A DNA stretch of 64,000 bases from Limnoperna fortunei (GCA_944474755.1 OX104117.1:77352926-77416925); one strand, 5' to 3'; numbered from the stretch's first letter, positions 1 to 12,068 are shown. Numbers and translations: made by a program. Notes: generated by a model not told the origin, from the sequence alone.

Positions 1-955
1 AAGTCCATATTATCGAAGGTTACTTCCTGTTGCCGTTTGTTCGATTCAATTGTTCAGGACACTGTAACCGAACAATTAATGCAAAGTGAATAGAGCAAGC
101 CCCTGAAGATTGCAGAAAACATATCCAGAGGAAAATGTCATCACACGGATGCCATGTATCGGAAAGAGATATAATTTGTTTTCATAACAGCTTTGGTATC
201 GGAAATAGGAAGCGGAAGCACAGCTAGAAATCAACAGGAGAGATGAACTTTGTCGGAAAATCAAATTGACAAACCGAGAGGGACAGGAAGAGGATAACCA
301 ACGAAGAATAAAAGAAAAGCTCTGAAAGACAGAGGCAGGAGACACCAAGAGAAGGAAGGAAAAGAATAATGATGATAATGACGATCAGGATAAGGAGAAC
401 GATAATAAACCTAAGATGATGTTAAAAACAGGTTGCCCCAAGGAGGAAAAACGTAAGGCTACAAGGACAGTGTTGAGGGATTTCTCTGGTGAACTTGGAG
501 TAACTCACCCCAATTATCATATATTAGTAAAATCGTATGTATGTGTGAATAACAAGATGAACGGCATACTATTCCATTGATTATAAGGTTACACTATGAT
601 AATCGGGTCATTTTAAACGTGTCTATGGAGTAGCATCGCATTTTCAGCCATTGTGTACGCCGAAATAACGTCAAGGAGAACATACGTTACATCATTAAAA
701 CGCCCGTGTTATTGATGAGTCGACCAATTCATTACTTTTTATCGAAAGTCGGGGGAAGTTATTTGGAAAACTGGCGCACCTGTTGATTCACAATAGAAAT
801 GTTAAAGAAAAAAATATAGATTCCAAAAACTTTTGAATATTCTAGATCTTTCGTTGTCATTCTAATAAGTGAAGGTACATCTAATAATAAAATACCGAAC
901 ACCAGGGAAACTGTCAAAACTGTTAAACCTAGAATGAATAATCGTACCCTCGCAG
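1..955 (+). other. intergenic; charged open frame at 326-580
   Basis: No recognised gene. On the plus strand positions 326-580 are open for 84 residues without an ATG at their head. The translation is rich in Lys, Glu, Asp and Asn (a KTEAGDTKRRKEKNNDDN-type stretch) and ends in a less biased tail before TGA at 578-580. The same frame is partly open upstream, with a TGA at 323-325, which looks like a decayed exon. I do not recognise the family. A 90-codon antisense frame at 76-348 has no supporting feature. Confidence 0.25.

Positions 956-1026
<71 letters not shown>
956..1026. repeat. (ATTT)n microsatellite
   Basis: About 17 uninterrupted ATTT units, visible directly. Likely polymorphic in length; no coding role. 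Confidence 0.97.
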
Positions 1027-1027
<1 letters not shown>

Positions 1028-1220
1028 TAAGTAGCTTTCGATGCCACCCCTGAATAAACTGGTGACGTAGTGTTAAAAAAGCTTTTAATGCGTATTTGAA
1101 AAAAATAGCTATACCAATAAAAAAACTTCTTTTTGAAAAAAAAGTAAACAACTTAAAATATATTTTGTTTGCAGACAATAGAAACGTTTATATACAACAT
1201 ATTTACGCAATGTTAACAGG

Positions 1221-1565
1221 TGTCTACTTGGCGTAGTGGTTAGTGCAGTGGACTGGATTTGTGTGTAATTATGTAATAAATTCTGGAATGGAAGTCCGAC
1301 GCTTTTGTTACCGTATTAAACATAAACAGTTTTACTAGTAGTTATGATGCGCATCTGTTTTTGTTCATTGTTTGATGAAATTCAATTGTCTAATTATTTT
1401 TAGTTTTCTTTGTGAATGTAGAAATATATCGAGACTTAATAATGAGACGTTAATATTCTAACTGTGATATTTTTGTAAATATATATTTAGTTTGTAAATA
1501 AATATACAAGATAAAAAAAAGTGCAGTGGACTGGAAATACTATATAACCATGCGATCGAGTTTTT
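1221..1565 (+). repeat. tRNA-like (SINE head) sequence, interrupted
   Basis: The segment at 1229-1257 contains TGGCGTAGTGG, a perfect match to the pol III box A consensus TRGYNNARNNG. The continuation at 1536-1565 has GCGATCGAG, a degraded box B. The two halves are separated by the 1258-1520 insertion. Most likely a SINE head or old tRNA pseudogene. A functional tRNA is unlikely because the T arm is degraded and the body is split. Confidence 0.5.
1258..1520 (+). mobile_element. retroposed 3' transcript end with 16-bp target duplication
   Basis: The block is flanked by exact 16-bp direct repeats, AGTGCAGTGGACTGGA at 1242-1257 and again at 1520-1535. It ends in a short A-rich tail just after AATAAA at 1497-1502. 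A poly(A) end behind a polyadenylation signal plus a target duplication is the hallmark of LINE-mediated retroposition of a polyadenylated RNA. The body has no long open frame, so it is probably a 3' UTR fragment of an unidentified gene or a short non-autonomous element. Confidence 0.75.
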
Positions 1566-3317
1566 AGTTTTTAATATTTTTTTTTGCATTAGTCACAGTC
1601 ACAACATATATCTGGCTTAAAAAATTAGTTAAAAATAAATGTGCATTAAATATAGCGCGTCAGTACCATGTCGGGATCTCTTTAACTATAGCAAAGCAAA
1701 GTATAAATCATTCACACATTAAGCACTGTAATTTCTTTGTTCGTAATTTTGTTTTTACCCCCTTTTCCTTGATACATTCTGAAAATAAGACTTTTCATTT
1801 TGTTTTCATTCTGCTGAATGTTAACCTTTTGTTTCAGAATGCCAGGATCAGGACCCAAATCTTATCCTTGTGTTCTTTGTAATAAAAGAACAAAGCCAAA
1901 TGACCGGCGACATGTAAACAGACCAATGAAAAAATTTCTTCGCAAATATTATATGGTCGAATGTAATAACGAAGATGTCATTTGCAGCAAATGTAGACAT
2001 AATTACTTCACTAAAATTAATGAATCCCAAAGAAATAAAATTGTCGAAAAACGACATTATGCACCATTAGATACATCAGATGTAAAACGTAGGAGAGAAA
2101 ATCCAAATGCAAGTCCGCCATCAGTCGCACTCCCAATACCCAGTACAGCCAGTAGCCATGAATATTGTTTCTTATGTAAAAAGCCAGGTCCAAAACTCAT
2201 TGTAGTACCCAAAGATGCTCGTTATCGAGTTTTAATTGAGACGGAGGTAATTATTCCAGCTAAAACTAGATGCTGTCCGGGTCACTTGCACGATGGTTTG
2301 ATGACTGTCGACGCATTACAAAATATTTCAAAATTATCAGACAGCGTCTTTGTGAATCGCTCAACAATCACAGAATTAATAAAAGGTCTTCGTGAAATTG
2401 CTCTTAACACTGAATCAAATAGAATAAACTTTGACAGTCCTAATACATTATCCAATTCTGACTAAATTGAATTAACAGGAATAACGAAGGACAACTTTGA
2501 TGATATTTGTATTTGCATTTCAAACTCTATTCGAAACACCCCTGTCAAAACCAAACATACTACCATTGGAATATTTCTTTTTAAATTGAAATCAGGAATG
2601 TCCAACAAGTTGATGTCTACCTTATTTAATATTTCTACATCTAGTTTAAGGAGGGCATTACCATCTGCCAGAGTAGCTTTGATGCAATCATTTGTTCCAG
2701 AGAACTTGGGGTTACATCATATTTCCAGATCATCAATTATAGAAAAACACACAAGACCATTAGCCCAGTCATTGTTCAGCCCAATGGGAGCTGACCAGGC
2801 CATCATTGTACTAGATGGAACTTACATTTATATTCAAAAAATGCAGCAATTTTAAGTTCCAAAGACAATCGTTTAGCGTACACAAAGGGAGGCCACTGGT
2901 AAAGCCTATGGTAGTTGTAAGCACCACAAGATATTTTATTACCATTCTTGGACCTTACTTGGCAGACGGAAAAAATAATGATGCAGCAATACAGGAATGG
3001 ATTGAAGAAGACGACATCTTCGTAGTGGACAGAGGTTTTCGAGATGCCCTTGATCTCCTTGAAGAACTTGGAATCAATGCAAAGATGCCTTCATTTTTGT
3101 CCAGAGGAGAAAAACAGTTATCCACCGAAGATGCAAACGCAAGCCATCTTGTCACAAAGGTAAACAAAGTTTATTGTTTGCAAAAATTGTATTACTATAA
3201 AACATGGGTGGAAATCTTGTATATGTCAAAGAAGAAACAACTCTATAGGTAAGTAAAGTATTTCAAAGGCGGGGTGCGCAGTTAGCTCCTGACCTGGACA
3301 TGAGTTTTTACAAAAGA

Positions 3318-3545
3318 TCGGTGGCCGAGTGGTTAGGTAGTCAGTCACCTAATATTGATCACGTGGCCTGTCAACACAACTGGCAGGGTGTACTCGACTC
3401 CAACCGTAATTGAATTGCAGGTTAATGGAAGATCAGGCGTTTTTTTTTCGGGTACTTCAGACTACCTCCACCAATAAAACGACACCAAGATAAAGCTGAA
3501 AAATTGCTGGTGACTTCAACTATATTCAAACAAGCAAGGATGTAT
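3318..3545 (+). repeat. tRNA-derived SINE (family A), in intron
   Basis: Starts with GGTGGCCGAGTGGTTAGG (box A), has the family's ATTGATCACGTGG..CTGTCAACA body and ends with an AAGCTGAAAAATTGCTG 3' domain followed by an A/C-rich tail. It lies inside the first intron of the transposase pseudogene. Confidence 0.85.
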
Positions 3546-4518
3546 ACATTATTAAATATTGATCTATATTACTTAACGATAAAAAAATTTCAATTGAAAC
3601 AAGTGTAAATTTGTGAAAATTTATTGTAATTTTTGTCTGTATTGCATACACATTGAACGGGTACAGTAAATAAACCATAAGCAAATAATTAAAAATACTC
3701 AACATTGTTTTTTATTACCGGACGAATAATCTTTAATTTTTTATGACCAGTTTTAATACCTATTCTTATTTAGTGGCGTTTTATTAAATGTATTTAAAAC
3801 ATATCTTTCACAGATATTGTGTTTCCATCATAACCACCCCCCACTGAGTAACACTTATAAAGATGTTAACCGATTTTGTTTTTAACTTTGAACAACTATT
3901 TAATACTTGTACTTTAAATAACGGATATGTTTAATATTTCAGCACAATTCATTTCATTTCATTGTTGGGTTTACCTGACAGGAATTTTGAAATTTTTTCA
4001 GTGGCAAAATTATAACATGGAACAAAAGCTGCTTTAATTCATTGGTATATGAACTCATATCAAACTGTGTATGAATCTCTTAGGCTTCATTTAGTTTGTG
4101 AGAGAACTGTTATTGCTCATAAACCTATTATTCCTAGTGATAAAATATTTACTTTTATATACAAAATGTATTTTCAGGTTCGCTGGGTAGTGGAGTCGGC
4201 TAACGCTAGAATAAAGCGATGGAAATATCTAGACCAGGTTCTTCCAACAAACCAAGTTCCAAATATCGGCGACTATGTTAGGATTGTTTGCTCAGTGTGC
4301 AATAAATACCTACCACCGCTCTCCAAAGGTATTTCCTATAGATTTATATAGTAATTTTCTATATAAATATATGTGAATATCGAGATTTAAAACTTTACCA
4401 AAATGTTTCCCTATACTATTAATTGTATAAACATATTTATAAGTTTGTCTCTAGACATTAAAATATGCACATACATGTTATACGTATTTACTCAGTAGAC
4501 ACATAAAAAGTTACACAT

Positions 4519-4784
4519 GGCGGCCTCGGTGGCCGCGTGGTTAAGATAGTTCGTCTACTAATGATCACGTGGTCTGTCAACAATGGGATTGTGCCTTCGA
4601 TTCTGACTGCAGGCGTGGTGTAATCGACTCCAATCTTAATTGAAAAGGATTGCTAGTTTTTCTACCGCAAGTCGGGGGTTTTCCTGGGGTACTCCAGCTT
4701 TCTCCACAAATAAAAACTGGACACTAGCTGAGAAATTGCTGTTAATGGCGTTAAACACCATTTAAACAAACAACAAACAAACGA
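4519..4784 (+). repeat. tRNA-derived SINE (family A), in second intron
   Basis: Full-length-looking copy: GGTGGCCGCGTGGTTAAG head, TGATCACGTGGTCTGTCAAC body, CTACCGCAAGTCGGGGG middle, and a 3' domain GCTGAGAAATTGCTG...GGCGTTAAACACCATT followed by (AAAC)n. It sits between the DDE-end exon (to about 4328) and the SWIM exon of the pseudogene. Confidence 0.9.
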
Positions 4785-5453
4785 GACACGTGGAATATTA
4801 TCTTGATGCCAATTCGAGGCAGTAATAGTGTTGCTGACTTGAAAAATTATATGGAATTGACAATCCTAAAAAAGTCCAGTTTTAGGGAAAATTTTTAAAA
4901 AATAAGACGTAATTTGAAGATTTCTCATAAATGAACACATTTCACATGCTGCTGAAATTGCTAGAGATGTTTCAGCGTTGGTTAAAAATGCATTTTGAAT
5001 CGTTGTTTTAGAGTCTGAAGACGACGACGACTAGCTGCCTAAATGCTTCATCTTTCATCTTGTGTCAACGATTTGAAAGCCAGAATCGAAGCAGAAGGGT
5101 TGGAGAAGAGGAAAATTATATGGAAAACAACTGATGTTGATGAACTTTACGATTTTCCAAGGTTAGATGAAGAGAATTTAAGGGTTCGTCTTCAAAGCCG
5201 CCATTGCTAATCAAAGAGTTATTTATTGTGGATACAATATTCTGTATGTAACGTTGAAGCTTGATACTGTAAATGTAAGTCAGGATCTAGAGTTGTTGGT
5301 GTCTGTGCACACATCGCTGCAGTAATATGGTACCTCGGTTATGCTCGACATTTACCTGAATTGCCAGGTGGTGTTAAAAACTGGAGTGAACACCTCTTAG
5401 ATGCATCCAATATTCCGACATTAGTAGTGTTGAAGAATAGCAGTGGGTCATAA

Positions 5454-7253
5454 AGTTTTTAAAAACTGTTACATGTTTAAATAAAAACTAGTTGTACTTT
5501 TAATTGATGACACATGTAATTAGTTCTGGTCTTGTAGTCTTATCTCAGAAGAAAGTATTATAAAGACAAATATTAACATATTTAATCAATTTATATGTAA
5601 TTGTCAATTGCATTTAGGCGTCTGCGGGCATTACGTTTTCCCCTTAGCTAATAGCATTTTTCTCCCGATCGTTTTTATTGTAAAATGTATTTAAAATGTA
5701 TTTACTCAACTACCATGACTACGAATACTAGTAGTTAAATAAATTTCACTTAAGATAAAAATTTTCACCGATTTATCACTATGTTTATTTAAGACATTGT
5801 TTTTTTATTTTAAAGTTAAAAACAGACTCAAGTCTTGTTACTTTAGAAATCTCCGTTGAATGTTGATTTCAGAGAATAACAGAGAAAAAAATCTGTAAAA
5901 ACTGTTAACAGTGTTCTGACCATTAATAGCAAACAGTGTTTTTATTTTTGTTACAACAGTAAACAACAGGAAATAGCAAATGGCTGAAGGACAGATAACA
6001 GTTTAAAACGGTTAGCAGACGTGTAAAAATGCCAAAACACTCTAACAGAAAAGATCCTGCCCCCTCTTAATTTATAGCTTTCAGATTTCACGTAGTAATA
6101 ATATTAAGGTTTGCCAACATTTGTCCGTCCGTACTTCCCGAAAAATTTCCATTTTTCTGCTATTGAAAGGGGACTTTGTATGAGAGTTAAGGCCATTCGC
6201 AGATAAATGCATACCTCAATTTATACTTTTACTTCGTCGGTTATCTTTTTTGAAGATAGTAGTTATTATACATTTATACATGTAAATGCCATGGATTTTT
6301 TAAGCAGATTGTTCACTCTCAATTTTTTCCGTCTTTTATTTGTTTTGACAAATCATTTTGCACATCACAATGTGCTCCGATCTCTTCATGTTTTTTTTTC
6401 ATTCTTTGTGTTTACCGCAAATATTTTCCAAAAATAAAGTTTGAAAACTATCCAATTATCGTTTTTTTCTTGCATATCCATTGCCGGACTTGGCTGGAGT
6501 ACAAATGCTGCATTCAATATTTAAAATATGAACACATAGAAATACTGAAAAGTCAAACAAAAAATAAATAGTAAAATAGAGCAACATATGAAAAATATAT
6601 GTATATTTATTAATGACAGTAATAAAAGAACAATTATAGGATGAAATACATATTTCTATCCAACTTGGTGAATCGCTATTCATACATGTTGTTTAAATTA
6701 TATGGTCTTCTCAATACAAGCATTTTTCCAATATGATACTTTCAAGTTTCATCTTCCAGAATATTCATCCTGAAATGAACAAAAATTTGTACGACACAAG
6801 CTGTGCATTTTTTACTGCCATTTTTTTTGGCATAAATTCCCGAAAAACAAAATGAACCATGATCATCTACAGCAATATATTAAATACCATTAAAAGAGTG
6901 ACTTGCTAACACACTGGTAATAAAAATATATTGACCTTAGTATTCTAAAGCAAAAATTACAACTCTCTGAAAAAAAGTTAATCAGCACCGAATTTCGAAC
7001 TCAACAGTGACATTGCTTATACTTTTTAAATGGAAGTGTAACAGCTCTTACAAAACAGATGCACACATGATCTACCGTTGCCACCCCCCCCCCCCTTTTC
7101 CGAAACAAAATCTAGAAAATGGATTATTTATGTCATTGGGCGGGTTAAGTCCCTTGAAAAAATAATTTAAACAATTATTTCAACTTCAAAACACAACTAT
7201 TATTAAATTTATTCAAATATTATTCAAATAGAAAATGAAGTTATAAGTTTTAA
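5454..7253. other. intergenic, no gene seen
   Basis: AT-rich sequence with many stops in all frames; short frames at 6207-6437 and 6456-6683 have no recognisable content. A dispersed repeat lies at 6089-6245, and a C12 run at 7084-7095. Confidence 0.5.
6089..6245 (+). repeat. dispersed repeat, partner at 41608-41744
   Basis: Both copies share CACGTAGTAATAAT at one end, a GGGGA(C/A)TTTGTATGA block in the middle and CTCAATTTATA..TTTAC.(T/G)CGTCGGTTATC at the other end. Type unknown; no coding content. Confidence 0.6.
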
Positions 7254-7511
7254 AGGGGCCCGGTGGCCGAGTGGTTTAGGTTGTTCGTCTACTATTGATC
7301 ACGTGGTCTGTCAACACTGAGATTGCGGGTTCGATTCTCACTGCAGGCAGGGTGTATTCGGCTCAAATTTTAATTGACAAGAAGAGCAAGCTTTCCTACC
7401 GCAGGTCGGGGGTTTTCTCCGGCTTCCTCCCCCAATAAAAACTGGACGCCATGATATAGCTGAAAAATTGCTGAAAGTGGCGTAAAACTCTATCCAAACA
7501 AACAAAAACAA
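7254..7511 (+). repeat. tRNA-derived SINE (family A), full length
   Basis: Best-preserved family A copy: box A in GGTGGCCGAGTGG at 7261-7273, box B GGTTCGATTCTC near 7328, middle CTACCGCAGGTCGGGGG, 3' domain ATATAGCTGAAAAATTGCTG..GTGGCGTAAAACTC and an (AAAC)n tail. Confidence 0.9.
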
Positions 7512-7575
7512 GTGTGGACTGTAAGCTAATGCTCACTAGTGATACCCCCGCTGTAACAAAAATATTGCATGTAAG

Positions 7576-7866
7576 CAACTGTCATCGTCGGAAACCCACT
7601 TCCGGTCGCGTTCTCGCTTTGCTGCCACTTACCGACCGTGGCCACACTTGTAGATATTTTCTGTTTTCATTTAATTTATGTAGCCAATTGTAACGATGTT
7701 TATTGGAGAAAACTATTGTTATTATTTCAAATGCTTCGCCGGAAGTACAAGCGACCATTCAAAATAGGACATTGAATATTCATGGAAACGAGATAATAAT
7801 TACAAGTGCCCACGGTCAGTAAGTGGTAGCAAAGCGAGAACGCGGGTTTCCGACGATGAGCAACTG
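7576..7866. repeat. inverted repeat, ~70-bp arms
   Basis: The arm at 7576-7650 (CATCGTCGGAAACCCAC...TTACCGACCGTGG) is repeated as its reverse complement at about 7790-7866 (CCACGGTCAGTAAGTGG...). The arms are separated by ~140 bp. Probably a foldback or MITE remnant. Confidence 0.7.
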
Positions 7867-7878
7867 TGTAAAACTTAT

Positions 7879-8291
7879 TCTCGATCACCCAGACGCATAT
7901 ATAATAGCGTCTGGGATCACCTTGTTGTAATTTCGCTACCAATAGGTGGGGACAAAACAATGATTCTATTTTTAGGCCCTAGTTTTAAACCAGGAAAACC
8001 ATGAAAAACATTTCTATACTTTTAATATGACGTCACAGTAAGATTCACTCTTGATTGTGCATACAATAATATTTGTTTCATTAATTGATAAAGAAATATT
8101 TTATAAAAATATTCAAATGGAAACTTTGGTACAATTTTTATACACTTCTTGATATGAACGGAAGTAATTTATTAGACAATAAAAATATCATCCAATCAAA
8201 AATTACCCCCAGTTTTGGACGTAATGGTAACGAGTTCAATATAGAGATGAATCCAGTCGCACAAATGTAATCAAGCGTCTGGGTGATCGAG
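7879..8291. mobile_element. MITE-like segment with 18-bp terminal inverted repeats
   Basis: TCTCGATCACCCAGACGC at 7879-7896 is matched by its exact reverse complement at 8274-8291. The ~410-bp interior is non-coding. No clear target duplication is seen, so the type is undetermined. Confidence 0.5.
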
Positions 8292-8800
8292 ACTATGTAA
8301 AACTAATTATTCTGTAAACAGGAAGTAGATGATCAAGGAGCATAAAAACGCTTTACACCATACGGTACTATAGGATAAAGCAGTATGCAAAATATCAGGC
8401 TTCTGCAACCTATATTTGCTCAGAAAACTGAGACGGAAATTTTGCATGTATGTCTACTATGTGTAAAACTATTAAGTATTCGGTAAACAGGAAGTAGATG
8501 ACAAAGGAGTAAGAAATCGCTATACACTATATGGGACTACAGAATAAATCAATATACAAAATATCAAGCTTTTACATGCTATAGTTTCTCAGAAAAATGC
8601 GACGAAAATTTTGCATGTATGTCAACTATGTGTTAAACTTTAAGTATTCGGTAAAAAGGAAGTACATGACCAAGGAGCTTGAAATCGCCACACACCATAT
8701 GGCACTATCAAATAGAGCAATATACAAAATATCGGGCTTATACATGCTATAGTTGCTTAGAAAACTGCGACGGAAATTTTTGTTACGGACGGACAAGGGT
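8291..8800 (+). repeat. three tandem copies of a ~169-bp unit
   Basis: The marker GGAAGTAGATGA/GGAAGTACATGA begins at about 8321, 8490 and 8659, giving a constant 169-bp period. Shared blocks include ATACAAAATATC and the CGAAAATTTTGCATGTATGTC-type junction. Divergence between units suggests an old array. Confidence 0.85.
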
Positions 8801-8840
8801 AAAACAGTATACACAATCTTCTTCGGAGCGGGGGTATAAC

Positions 8841-9027
8841 AATCAACACCGAAGTTGCGGGTTGGGTGCACTCGAATCAAAACTTAATTGGTAAGGATTA
8901 CCTCCCGAAGGTCGGGGTTGTCTTCGGGTACATTGGCTTCCTGACACAATACAAAGCTGGTAGCCATTATATAGCTGAAAAATTGCCAAAAGTGGCGTTA
9001 AACACTATTCCAACGATACAAACATAA
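8841..9027 (+). repeat. tRNA-derived SINE (family A), 5' truncated
   Basis: Begins within the box B region (GAAGTTGCGGGTTGGG). It retains CTTAATTGGTAAGGATT, GAAGGTCGGGG and the 3' domain TATAGCTGAAAAATTGCC..GTGGCGTTAAACACTATTC. Confidence 0.8.
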
Positions 9028-11017
9028 AGTTAAGATACTATAATGCAAGGTAATACTTTCTCAACGTCTCATCAAGAGTAAGGGTCAGAATATATATTTT
9101 TGCGGTTTTTGGTTTGGTTTGGTTTTTTGCCGTAGTTCGTGATATAACGTTAAAACGTAGTAGATGAGTATGTGCTTCAATTTGTACTAATGAGAATCGT
9201 ATCCATCAATGTCAACTTTTTCCTAAACTTTCCAAGAAATTTAAGTATCTGTCCGAATTGCGAGTTTGAAAACTAAAAACAATCCCTTGCCTTTACTTCA
9301 CAAACAAATTCCAATAACCCTACATACAAAATGATTAAAATAAAAAAGAAAGGAAGCTCACATTTATCAAGATAAACAACTCTCAAAACTTTCAAGGATG
9401 TTTTTTTATGTTCAAGTCTGAAAACTAAAAATTATTTGAAAACAAAGTTCTATACATGTAACTCTAAAACAAAAAGTCTGAATTTTACTAAACAAAAACG
9501 AAAGGAAGCTTCTACTTATAAAAACAAACAATTCCCAAAACTTTCTAGAAAATTGATGAAAGTGTCTACAAATTATATATTACGTCTTTTAAGAACAAAA
9601 TCCCATAACACCATAGTGAAAAATCAGAAATTTACTGAAAAGTACTAACACAATTAGCAACTGTGTGCAATTTGAAGACAATCTAAAAGGAATTTCCACA
9701 ATATCTCCATAATACATCTTTCATATAGGAACGTATAAATATGAACAGTATATATGGAGTTGGTCTTCATTTTGGTGTACTATGTTTTTGCTTACAAATT
9801 TAAGGGTCTTTTATATTTGCCTAAGATTTGGACTTTTTGGTAGGTTTTTCAAAAATATTTCTGGACTGTTTTAGGGTGGCAATCTGCTAGGAAAAAAACC
9901 ACATTTTCAACATTAAAAAAACACCCCTCTTTTTTAATCTTTCAATAGTTCAATTCCATATTTTGATTGGTAAGTACATGTATGTGTTTTATATCAATAT
10001 ATTCCTTTTATAATTTTAACACCTGACACAGAAGCATAAATTAGTTTAATCCTGCCATCGGTTCTGTTCTAGTAGTTTCCTCCTCTGGCCAGGAGAACCG
10101 CACGAGTGCGTAATTGGTCAAATGTCTTTGTCAATGATAGTCAAACTGGGTATAATGGTGCTGAAAAAAGATGAAGTAAATATTTAATGATTCCTGAACG
10201 TGTAAATAATGAATATCCAAACTAAACAACTGGGATTTTTGGACCCACGGCGAATTGTAAACTTTTCACTATTACGAGAGAAAACTTTATGACCGCTTGA
10301 CGAAATTCGACCAATGAAAATGACGGATTTCAAAAACATACATACATATTGTAATTATATCCTGTTGGTTTAATACATTGCAAATATATTTAAAAAATTA
10401 ATAAATTCTAATCATTTTTAATGTCTATAATTTATACATCTAGCAATTTTTTGAAAACAAATTTCAGTAGTTTTTACAGTGCTATTCATTGTAAATCAAT
10501 CACCGCATTTAATTTAAGGGACTATTTGCACTTATAAACTTAACAAATGGTTGATATATTTTAATTTTTGTACTACAACAAACATGCACGTAGTATGTAA
10601 AATTTTAATTTTTTGGTGCTTATTTTAAGACAAGCATTTAGTGACCGATCTGAAGAAAAGTTTAAAAAAATACCAATATCTTGGGTCATACTATACAGTA
10701 GCACAGCAACAAACCAGTCGTGGTTTCTGTAGTAGAAACAAATGCCAATAAATTAGTATTTATCAATTCTTTCAGTAAGAATGTAACACTGCAAGCTTCT
10801 TTTATATAGTATTCCTGGCGATAATAACAATGCAAATGAAAATTAGTGCATTTAATCGTAAAAATACACAATATAAATGAAAACATACCATTTAAACATG
10901 AAAAAGTGAATATAAATGAAATTATTGAGTTTTTTTCAACCAATAACATGTCATATACTATACATTATATTTCTGTTTTCCTCCAATCAGCTATCATTGA
11001 TTCAAATAATACTTGTA
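9028..11017. other. intergenic with degenerate ~153-bp repeats
   Basis: No gene recognised. Between about 9215 and 9640 related blocks recur (GAAAGGAAGCTC... near 9347 and GAAAGGAAGCTT... near 9500, each followed by CAAAACTTTC), suggesting a decayed tandem array. The rest is AT-rich without long frames; the 70-codon plus frame at 9436-9648 is Lys/Asn-rich repeat sequence. Confidence 0.45.
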
Positions 11018-11172
11018 TTATACAATTATAGCTTTGGTATAAGGTCAATACGAGAATGTATCGACCAAACAGATTTGCATATCGACTGAGGACGCAGTCC
11101 GAGGTCGATATTCATCTGTTGGTCGATATTTTCTCGTATTGACGGAATCTTAAGCTATAATTGTTATATTAT
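11018..11172. repeat. ~150-bp near-perfect palindrome (MITE-like)
   Basis: The left arm ACAATTATAGCTT...GTCAATACGAGAA..TATCGACCAA.CAGAT is mirrored by ...ATCTGTTGGTCGATATTTTCTCGTATTGAC...AAGCTATAATTGT. The centre is near ACTGAGGACGCAGTCC at ~11090. It has no coding capacity and could form a long hairpin. Confidence 0.85.
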
Positions 11173-11694
11173 TAATATAACATAATGTCATGATTGTTGA
11201 ACAATATTTCATTTTGTGTGTGCACACCATTTGTTTGACAGATCTTTTAATTGTAATATGATTACGAGTCTACATACATAATAAATGTATAATCTATGAC
11301 AAGTATTCCACATCACAAAATACAACAAACCTCTTTTTCTACATAAAATGTACCAAAATTGAACCAAACTGTTAACCATATAAAACAGGTGTTGAATAAA
11401 ACTCCTCATTTCTTGTAACCATTGTTTATAATGTGATATACCTATTTAACTTTGGAATTTTTGAAATCTATTTTTAGTAACGTGCTGTATAGGTATGCAG
11501 CATAATAAAATATCGTTGGAAAATTCTATTTTTAGGTATATTATATGTGCCCAAAGAAATACAAAATGACCACGTGGTATCGTTAGACAAATCAAAATAA
11601 AGAAAATATCTAATATTAATAATATTAATAGATATACGAAACAAATATAGTGAAAAAAACTAAGCGTATTTCGAGAAAAGCAAGACACCATTAA

Positions 11695-12068
11695 GATTGA
11701 TTGATTGATTGAATGTTTGCTTTTTTGTAAACGAGCAGTATTTCTGCTATTTCCAGGACGGGAATGAGTTAACATACAATAAAATCAATGGGTAAACGGG
11801 ATAGCCAACGTGAACATAATTTAGAATGCCACCAAAAAACATGGAATATCGAGTAGGGACGGTAAATTTAGACTATTGTTGCAGCTGCAATGGGCCTACT
11901 CTTTTACGAAATCTATAATAGGGATATTCATCATGCAAGAAGTGTGGAACTCTCCAAACACGTTACCCACTACGGTGCGCGGCATTTTTCCGTAGATGAC
12001 ATGACAATTCTCCAGCAACCCGTATCCGCCATCTGGGGACGCGCTGGGCAGCTCTGTGGGTTGAGCGT
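11695..12068 (-). repeat. SINE-like family B, minus strand
   Basis: Starts with (GATT)n, then the conserved 3' domain in reverse (GAGCAGTATTTCTGCTATTTCCAGGACG-type). It continues to the 5' region GACGCGCTGGGCAGCTCTG. Same architecture as the copies at 28326, 46855 and 60261, but diverged. The 94-codon open frame across it is a by-product. Confidence 0.8.

Larger units (their letters stand above)
1839..5453 (+). pseudogene. DDE transposase-like gene with SWIM zinc finger, decayed
   Basis: Multi-exon remnant. The likely start ATG at 1839 sits directly behind a splice acceptor (TTTGTTTCAG). The first exon encodes two Cys-rich clusters (CVLC, CSKC; then CFLC, CCPGH). It continues in one frame through a TAA at 2463-2465, and shifts frame in an A6 run at 2836-2841. 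Catalytic-type residues of a DDE_Tnp_4-like fold follow: D in LDGTYIYIQK, D in VVDRGF, and E in [12 protein letters not shown] in the next exon. The first intron is 3160-4177 (AAG|GTAAAC to TTTTCAG|GTT, phase 0). A C-terminal exon near 5043-5453 holds CKCKSGSRVVGVCAH, a SWIM-type CxC...CxH finger, with stops at 5208-5210 and 5262-5264. An inactive DNA-transposon gene or domesticated relative; the exact superfamily is uncertain. Confidence 0.8.

Noticed and set aside
76..348. 90-codon minus-strand frame
   Set aside because: Antisense to a charged, decayed open stretch; Ser/Phe-rich translation typical of the complement of Lys/Glu-rich sequence, with no domain.
7254..7340. tRNA gene
   Set aside because: Boxes A and B are present but spacing, absent acceptor stem and the attached 3' domain show a tRNA-derived SINE.
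8291..8800. CRISPR-like array
   Set aside because: Units are 169-bp tandem repeats with no short repeat/unique spacer alternation, and the DNA is eukaryotic.
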